6,206 nucleotides of DNA from Planctomycetota bacterium. Lineage in GTDB: Bacteria > Planctomycetota > UBA8108 > UBA1146 > JAJFFE01. Below, in pieces: positions 1 through 6,206 of the stretch; the stretch's first letter is position 1, and each line of letters opens with the position of its first letter. The notes beneath the pieces are model-generated. The model was not told the origin of the DNA and did not search any database. It worked only from the letters and a program-made list of their open reading frames with translations. The stretch covers positions 1 through 6,206 of the forward strand of contig JAGQRC010000239.1 of assembly GCA_020425835.1 (NCBI GenBank), in the 5' to 3' direction. Made by a program: the position numbers and the translations under genes.

Positions 1-3000
1 CACCCCGATCGGTGTCCCCTGGACGTCGATCGTCTGGACCTCGAGCAGGTCGGGGTCGAACTCGAGGGTCGTGGTGAAAGCGACGATCGACTGGTGATAG
101 CTCCCGACGATGTAGTGGGAGAACGTCGCCCCCGCATCGACGACCGCATTCGTCGCGCGCATGCGCATCGTGGGCTCGGTGACGGTGAACGTCCCGCCGA
201 CCCGTTCCGGGGTCGTCGTCGTGCCCGTGGGATCGGAGAAGACCGCCTCGACCGGGGGGGAGCCGACGGACTGCGGGATCACCAACGAGTGTACACTGCC
301 CACCACGGCATCGTCCGAAACCTCGTAGGTCGCCTTGGCGATGGTGAACTCGAAGCCCGGAGGTAGCGGTCCGCTGAACGGCGGGAAGAAGTCGACCACG
401 ACACCGAGGGTCCAGCTGCCGATGACGTTGTCGATGTTCGGGGACCAGAAGTCGACGCCTGCGCTGTCGCTCCCCACGACACTCGCCGAGAGCGCCTGGA
501 GTACGGACGGGTCGAAGAGCAGGCCGAACTGGTATCCGCCGAGCGGTGTGTGGCTCGTCGCGAAGATCTGGTGCTGGGCGGTCTCGCCCGGTCCGCCGAC
601 GAAGTCTCCGGCTCGGATCACCTCCGAGGTGTCCCCGAGCAAGCAGAGGAGGTAGGCGGAGATCAGCTCTCGACGAGAGAACACGCTCGGCTCGAGTCCC
701 CCGAACTCGTGGCTGACGGCGAGGGTTCGATAACTCGGCGTGCTGCGGAAGACGGCGGTGGAGTAGGCCGGTGCGATGTTCTGGAGCACCGAGACCGCAC
801 CGCCCGTCGGTGTGAGCCGGTCGATCGACACGGCGTCGCCGATGTACTCGAACGAGAAGGCACCGAGATCGCACGCGGTCGACCCGCTGCCGACGATGGT
901 CGTCAGGTCGCTCGATCCATCGCTGGTCGCGTTGACCCCGAAGTAGTCGATCAGCGCCGGCGATCCGTCGAGGAACCAGAAGTCGCCTCCTTCGACGTAG
1001 AGGGCGGCCGAACCCGAGTTCAGGTACTCGACGAGCAGCGCGGTCTCATCGACGGTCGGCACGTGACGATCGGGGAACACGCCGAGATGCACCCAGACCG
1101 AGTCGAAGTCGGTCAGAGGCGGAGCCGACAGCAGATCGGTGACGAGGAGGGGATGGCGCCGGGCCTCGATCAACGTCTCGACGATGTCCGTCCCGCCGGA
1201 CAGGGTGTCGGATGGCGCCCACACCAAGTCGGTCAGGTTGTTCGCGACCAGGACCTCGCACGTGATCTTGGGTGAGGTCGTGCCGCCGCTCGACCCGTAC
1301 AGGCTGTATTGAACGGTGCCGTCGGGGGGAGCCGTGTCGGTGAAGTGAGTGGAGTCCCCGGGCAGCACGGCGATGATCGCGCCATCGCGCAGGACGACGA
1401 TGGCGAGGTACTGCGCCTCGTCGTCGATCCCCCAGACCAGGTCGACCGAGTCTCCGCTGGCGAAGCAGTCGAGGCCGACCGGCGGAAGTACGGGGAACAG
1501 CGAACCGATCAGCTGGAAGATGTTCAGCCGACCGTGCCCCATGAAATCGTCCGGTCCGACCGTGTCCTCGAACGGCAGGCCGACCTCATCGTCGGCCGTC
1601 TCGTGGAGACGCGCTCTCACCTCTTCCGCCGTGAGGCCGGGGTTGAGGGAGAGGAGCAGCGCCGCGGCTCCGGCCACCAAGGGACACGCGGCGGAGGTCC
1701 CGTTGAAGGAGGGGAGCGTGTCGGTCGGGTTCTGGCCCGCCACGCCGACGTTGTCCGTCGTGGGGAGCCAGATTCCCGGCGCGACGAGATCCAACGCCGG
1801 ACCCACCGCGCTCGCCCAGGACGACACCCCGTCGCACGAGAGCGCGCTCTTGCGCTCATCGCACGGACTCGACGCGCCGACCGCGATCGTCGAGGGATAG
1901 GCCGCCGGGTATTGGACGGCGCCCGAGTTGCCGGCCGAGAACACCACGGGGCAACCGAGCCCACCGCGACCGAAGTCCGCCGCGTACTCGAGCGCGAGAC
2001 TCTGCGTCGGGGTCGGCGGGAGGCCACCCCACGATGCGCTGATCACGTCCGCGTGGTCCGCGGCCCAGGTGATGGCATCCGCGACCCAGAGGCTCTGGGT
2101 GAACAGAGTTCCGTAGCCGACACGAACGGGAACGATGCGACAGTTCCATGCGGTGCCGGCCACCCCGAGCGAGTTGTCGCCCACGGCTGCCGCGAGCCCG
2201 GCGCATGCGGTGCCGTGGTAGTCCTCGGGTCGGGGTGACCCGGGAACGCCGGTCGGCGGCGCCTCGTCTGTCGCGTCGTGCCCTCCGTCCAGGTTCGGGA
2301 GGAGGTCGGGGTGCGTGAGGTCGACTCCGTCATCGAGAACGGCGATGCGGATCGTCGGCGATCCCGTCGTCAGCAACCACGCGTCCGGCGTGTGGACGTC
2401 CGCACCCGGCAGACCACCGTACTGTCCGTCGTTGTCGTGACCCCACTGGGAAGGGAACCACGGATCGCTCGGTTCGCTGTGCGGTTGGGTTCGGTAGAGG
2501 AACGCGGGGTGTGCTCCGACGATCTCGGGCCACTCGGCCAGCGTGCGAGCGCGTTCGAACGCACGACTCGGTGGTGCGGCATCCCGAGGCTGGACGACCA
2601 GAAGTCGGGGGAGCCGATCGAGTCCCGGGAGCACTTCGTAGCCGGCGCGCAGGAGTCGGGTCCGCACCGACGCCGATGCGACGTCGTCGGCCAGGCGTAG
2701 GCAGATCTCGGGGCGCGTCGCGATCCGCGTCTCCCCGTAGTTGTAGACCGGTGAGGCCCATTCGACCGCGGCCTCCTCGGCGAGATCATCCAGGAACGCG
2801 ACGCGAGTCTCGGCACTGCGCGATGAGAACCGAAGGAACCAGGCCCGCGGGCTCGCCGTGGCTTCGAGCTCGGGCGCGAGCTCACCCCGGCGAGCCGCGA
2901 CTCGCGCGACGACTCGAGTCGCAACCTCGGACGCGTCGCCCTGAGCGTCGACGACGACCCAGCCGAGATCGCCGGACAAGGGCAGTTCGATCGCTTCGCC

Positions 3001-3204
3001 GCAGTAGTCGTAGCTCGCCGACGGTGTCGAGACCGGCTCCTCGGATTCGTCGGCCGCGAACAGCGCGGGACCCGCGAAGAGGAACGCCAGGACGACGAGG
3101 CCCAGCGCGACGGCGCGCGCCCGGCGAGGATGGCGTTGCGGGAAGATGTTCGAGAGTTCATCGAGAGACGCGGGACGGCGCCCTCGATCATCGAATCGAC
3201 CCAC
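1..3204 (-). CDS. Secreted multi-domain subtilisin-like serine protease (S8) with FN3-like, amidotransferase-fold and cohesin-like domains; C-terminus cut by window edge
   Basis: An exported endopeptidase of the subtilase family, with proprotein-convertase-like spacing. The frame is open for 1068 codons with no stop. The start is GTG at 3204, the only usual start codon upstream of the signal peptide after the in-frame TGA at 3268-3270; its ribosome site is poor, so the exact start is uncertain. Residues 1-30 form an Arg-rich n-region, 31-48 a hydrophobic core, with cleavage likely after LFA (50). Residues about 105-240 hold two pro-segment-like units, each ending in an 'A-x-P-x-aromatic' type strand (WASPVYNY 149-156; GAHPAFLY 230-237). 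The catalytic domain starts near DPWFPSQWGHDNDGQ (247-261). Its residues are D291 in AVLDDGVDLTHPDL, H330 in YHGTACAG, oxyanion N426 in SAGNSG and nucleophile S504 in FNGTSAACP; it closes with GHGRLN (556-561). C448 and C457 may form a disulfide. Then come an FN3-like domain (about 572-652), a Rossmann/amidotransferase-like domain (about 653-853), a cohesin-like domain (about 862-1008) and a second one cut by the edge (1011 on). All active residues are present, so it should be active. Substrate is unknown. Confidence 0.92.
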   Translation of the reverse strand, partial: MGRFDDRGRRPASLDELSNIFPQRHPRRARAVALGLVVLAFLFAGPALFAADESEEPVSTPSASYDYCGEAIELPLSGDLGWVVVDAQGDASEVATRVVARVAARRGELAPELEATASPRAWFLRFSSRSAETRVAFLDDLAEEAAVEWASPVYNYGETRIATRPEICLRLADDVASASVRTRLLRAGYEVLPGLDRLPRLLVVQPRDAAPPSRAFERARTLAEWPEIVGAHPAFLYRTQPHSEPSDPWFPSQWGHDNDGQYGGLPGADVHTPDAWLLTTGSPTIRIAVLDDGVDLTHPDLLPNLDGGHDATDEAPPTGVPGSPRPEDYHGTACAGLAAAVGDNSLGVAGTAWNCRIVPVRVGYGTLFTQSLWVADAITWAADHADVISASWGGLPPTPTQSLALEYAADFGRGGLGCPVVFSAGNSGAVQYPAAYPSTIAVGASSPCDERKSALSCDGVSSWASAVGPALDLVAPGIWLPTTDNVGVAGQNPTDTLPSFNGTSAACPLVAGAAALLLSLNPGLTAEEVRARLHETADDEVGLPFEDTVGPDDFMGHGRLNIFQLIGSLFPVLPPVGLDCFASGDSVDLVWGIDDEAQYLAIVVLRDGAIIAVLPGDSTHFTDTAPPDGTVQYSLYGSSGGTTSPKITCEVLVANNLTDLVWAPSDTLSGGTDIVETLIEARRHPLLVTDLLSAPPLTDFDSVWVHLGVFPDRHVPTVDETALLVEYLNSGSAALYVEGGDFWFLDGSPALIDYFGVNATSDGSSDLTTIVGSGSTACDLGAFSFEYIGDAVSIDRLTPTGGAVSVLQNIAPAYSTAVFRSTPSYRTLAVSHEFGGLEPSVFSRRELISAYLLCLLGDTSEVIRAGDFVGGPGETAQHQIFATSHTPLGGYQFGLLFDPSVLQALSASVVGSDSAGVDFWSPNIDNVIGSWTLGVVVDFFPPFSGPLPPGFEFTIAKATYEVSDDAVVGSVHSLVIPQSVGSPPVEAVFSDPTGTTTTPERVGGTFTVTEPTMRMRATNAVVDAGATFSHYIVGSYHQSIVAFTTTLEFDPDLLEVQTIDVQGTPIGV

Positions 3205-3437
3205 GGAGAGAGCTTTCGCGAAGGAGCGGTTTCTTCGAGAGCCACGAGGGGTCTTGGGGGGAATCGCTCACGCGGTGCGGGCATCCCAGCCAGGGCCCTG
3301 TGCGAGGCGCACCATCGATACGGCCAGGATCGACGGGCGCTCGGCTCTGCCAAGCGTACCGCCGGGGTTCACTTCCATCAATTCGTGGCTCTCCGAGCTT
3401 CCGGCGGTCGGGCTGGCGTGCGGCGATCCGACCCGTC
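3205..3437 (-). other. Intergenic region between the deacylase and the subtilase
   Basis: This 233-nt gap should hold the end of the ligase/deacylase unit and the subtilase promoter. What is visible is weak. There is a 6-bp inverted repeat, ggtcgg (3406-3411) and ccgacc (3428-3433), with a 16-nt loop and no T-run, just past the deacylase stop. There is a promoter-like pair on the minus strand, TTGATG (3381-3376) and TACGCT (3358-3353), spaced 17 nt; it matches 4/6 and 3/6 of the sigma-70 consensus and would give a leader of about 140 nt. A perfect 10-bp palindrome, cagggccctg, lies at 3291-3300. A 36-codon frame from ATG 3378 to TGA 3268 is present without a good ribosome site or recognisable product. 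None of these is convincing alone. Confidence 0.4.
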
Positions 3438-4691
3438 TCAGCGATCTTCCCGCGGCCATTCCGGTCGCCGCGCGAACCACCAACGACCGTCCTGCCGACG
3501 CGCCCTCCGGTAGCCCAGCGAGGGCAGGAGCTCGTCGCGGAGGAACGAGTCGACGCCGGGCTCGGCGACCAGAACCTCGTGGTCGGCGAAGCCCACAGCG
3601 CGCCCGTCGCGCACGCGGTGGAGGCCGGGCCACAAGCCGAGGAAACGGTCGAGCCCGATTCGGCGCGCGAGCAGGAGGAGCGCGTCCTGATGCCACGAGA
3701 TCGGGCGCCCGAGGAAGAAACCGTCGTCACCCAGACCCTGGTAGAGAGGAAGCAGGATGCGGGCGTCCTGTGGCGAATTCACTTCACCCCGCACGTCTCG
3801 ACCCAACGGTTGCCCTCGCTCGACGCGTGCGAAGTTCGTGTAGCCCGGATGCATCGCGAAGCCGTCGCCCGATCGGAGTCCATGACGGTAGCGGACCTCG
3901 AGCAGTCCCGGTTGGTCGTGGGCGATCGTCGTGAGGTAGCGACGGCTTCGGGCCACCTTGCGCCGACTCTCCTCGCCGGAGTCGAGCACGTTCGCGTTCT
4001 CGAGCGCGACCCACACGGCGGACTCGATGCAATCGATCGCTGCCGGGTCGTCGTGCTGGCCGCCCTCGACCCCGAGGGTCAAGTGTCCGCGTCCCCCGAT
4101 CGCCTCGAGGAGCGAACCTTCCAACCGTTCTTCGAGGCCGAGGAGGATGGGGATCGCGAGGCCGCGCACGAAGCCGCGGTTGCGGAGGGTGTCCCCGATG
4201 AGACCGAACGGAACGCTCGCTGCCGACGCCGTGTGGAGATCGAGCAGATGGAGCGGGCGCTCCCGGCTGGCACGACGCAGATAGGGCGCGAGCTCTGCGT
4301 GCAGCTCGCGGAGCTCCTTCCACTCGGCGCGATCCCTCGCGAGCTCGTCCCCGGCGGGCAGGGTGCCACCGCGATCGTGAGCTTCCTCGAGCCGTCGAAC
4401 GCGCTCTTCCGTCCACATTCGGTTGAGGTCCCGCTCGAGGAACCGGCGCTTCGCCCAGAGACCGCGGAGGTTTCCGCGCAGGCAGACGACCTCACCCTGG
4501 AGGTCGGACTGCACCGTCTGCAGGTGACGGTGGACGCGCTCGAGCGCCCGTACGCCGGCCGGCTCGTTGCCGTGGATCCCCGCAACTGCGACGACGATCG
4601 GTCCCCGATCGAGCGGGCCGACTCGACCGATGACGCGGTCCTCGAGGACCACGTGAGCCGGCGTGGGGACGGGGGGGTCCGAGACTCTCAC
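3438..4691 (-). CDS. Succinylglutamate desuccinylase/aspartoacylase (AstE/AspA) family zinc deacylase
   Basis: A complete 417-residue cytoplasmic metallo-hydrolase (no signal peptide or membrane segment) of the M14-like AstE/AspA family, whose members hydrolyse the amide of N-acyl amino acids such as N-succinylglutamate or N-acetylaspartate. Family marks in order: GIHGNEPAG (38-46) with zinc ligands H40 and E43; RDLNRMW (87-93) for substrate carboxylate binding; LLDLHTAS (149-156) with third zinc ligand H153; LGVEGGQH (206-213) with the probable catalytic E209. The C-terminal beta domain has HPGYTNF, GEVNSPQDARILLPLYQ and GDDGFFLGR. About 75 further residues (roughly 340-417: QDALLLLARRIGLDRFLGLW onward) follow this barrel and are not part of the core as I know it. 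The start is GTG at 4691, the only usual start codon in this frame between the upstream gene and the conserved N-terminus; a weak GCGGAA lies 6 nt upstream. It follows the ligase by 43 nt, so the two are probably cotranscribed. The acyl substrate cannot be read from the sequence; true AstE of arginine catabolism is unlikely because no ast genes are adjacent. Confidence 0.9.
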   Translation of the reverse strand: MRVSDPPVPTPAHVVLEDRVIGRVGPLDRGPIVVAVAGIHGNEPAGVRALERVHRHLQTVQSDLQGEVVCLRGNLRGLWAKRRFLERDLNRMWTEERVRRLEEAHDRGGTLPAGDELARDRAEWKELRELHAELAPYLRRASRERPLHLLDLHTASAASVPFGLIGDTLRNRGFVRGLAIPILLGLEERLEGSLLEAIGGRGHLTLGVEGGQHDDPAAIDCIESAVWVALENANVLDSGEESRRKVARSRRYLTTIAHDQPGLLEVRYRHGLRSGDGFAMHPGYTNFARVERGQPLGRDVRGEVNSPQDARILLPLYQGLGDDGFFLGRPISWHQDALLLLARRIGLDRFLGLWPGLHRVRDGRAVGFADHEVLVAEPGVDSFLRDELLPSLGYRRARRQDGRWWFARRPEWPREDR

Positions 4692-4734
4692 GGGCTGTTC
4701 CGCTTCGCGGTGGGTGTCGCAAGCGACGCATGGG

Positions 4735-4738
<4 letters not shown>
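4688..4738 (-). promoter_or_regulatory. Possible translational-coupling mini-ORF bridging the ligase and deacylase genes
   Basis: A 16-codon frame, MTHASLATPTAKRNSP, fills the gap between the two genes exactly. Its ATG overlaps the ligase TGA as ATGA (4738-4735), and its TGA overlaps the GTG of the deacylase as GTGA (4691-4688). A Shine-Dalgarno-like GAGGAG lies 11 nt before the ATG, on plus-strand positions 4750-4755 inside the ligase end. Ribosomes ending on the ligase could reinitiate, cross the gap and reinitiate on the deacylase. The overlaps are directly visible; coupling is inferred. With such a short frame, chance is a serious alternative and the peptide resembles nothing I know. Confidence 0.22.

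Positions 4739-6206
<1,468 letters not shown>

Noticed and set aside
94..2238. Plus-strand open frames opposite the subtilase, at 94-366, 335-655, 550-1275, 1309-2238 and 1349-1900
   Set aside because: All are antisense to the continuous minus-strand subtilase frame, are Arg/Gly/Asp-rich, and show no domain or ribosome site.
2370..3353. A minus-strand frame of 327 codons overlapping the start of the subtilase
   Set aside because: It is Arg/Ser-rich without motifs, and the overlapping frame carries the signal peptide, pro-segments and Asp active site of the protease.
3268..3378. A 36-codon minus-strand ORF between the deacylase and the subtilase
   Set aside because: It has no ribosome site, no recognisable product and a length within chance expectation; it is noted under the intergenic region only.
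3406..3433. Inverted repeat past the deacylase stop as a rho-independent terminator
   Set aside because: The stem is only 6 bp with a 16-nt loop and no U-tract follows, so it does not meet the usual criteria.
4716..4727. Perfect 12-bp palindrome gtcgcaagcgac in the gap between ligase and deacylase
   Set aside because: It is too short, and with a 2-nt centre it cannot form a useful hairpin. Such palindromes are common in GC-rich DNA and no second copy was noticed nearby.

Overview
The window is a GC-rich bacterial fragment in which every gene I can support lies on the minus strand. Transcription therefore runs from the right edge to the left edge. It holds three protein genes and almost no spare DNA. 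The genes at both edges are cut by the window. I see no RNA gene, CRISPR array, insertion sequence or phage gene.

Right part (6206 to 4735): most of a glutamate-cysteine ligase-like (GCS2-type) amidoligase with two C-terminal CBS domains. Its N-terminus lies beyond the right edge. After 43 nt comes a complete gene (4691 to 3438) for a zinc-dependent deacylase of the succinylglutamate desuccinylase/aspartoacylase (AstE/AspA) family. A 16-codon mini-ORF spans the gap: its ATG overlaps the ligase stop and its stop overlaps the GTG of the deacylase, so the two genes may be translationally coupled. One enzyme type makes glutamyl/amino-acid amide bonds and the other hydrolyses N-acyl amino acid amides. 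The pair looks like a small synthesis/turnover module for an unidentified amide, possibly sensed through adenine nucleotides by the CBS pair.

A 233-nt intergenic stretch (3437 to 3205) follows, with only weak signals. After it, a very large secreted subtilase (S8 family) runs from 3204 to the left edge: at least 1068 residues, open throughout. Its order is signal peptide, two pro-segment-like units, a catalytic domain with the complete Asp/His/Asn/Ser set, an FN3-like domain, a Rossmann-like glutamine-amidotransferase-fold domain, then one full and one cut cohesin-like repeat. The protein is an exported, multi-domain protease, probably on or outside the cell surface and unrelated in function to the ligase/deacylase pair.

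Organism: high GC, weak Shine-Dalgarno signals, a GCS2-CBS fusion and cohesin-like repeats on a giant secreted protease fit an environmental Gram-negative-type bacterium. Planctomycetota or a related uncultured lineage is my tentative guess; nothing here proves the phylum.
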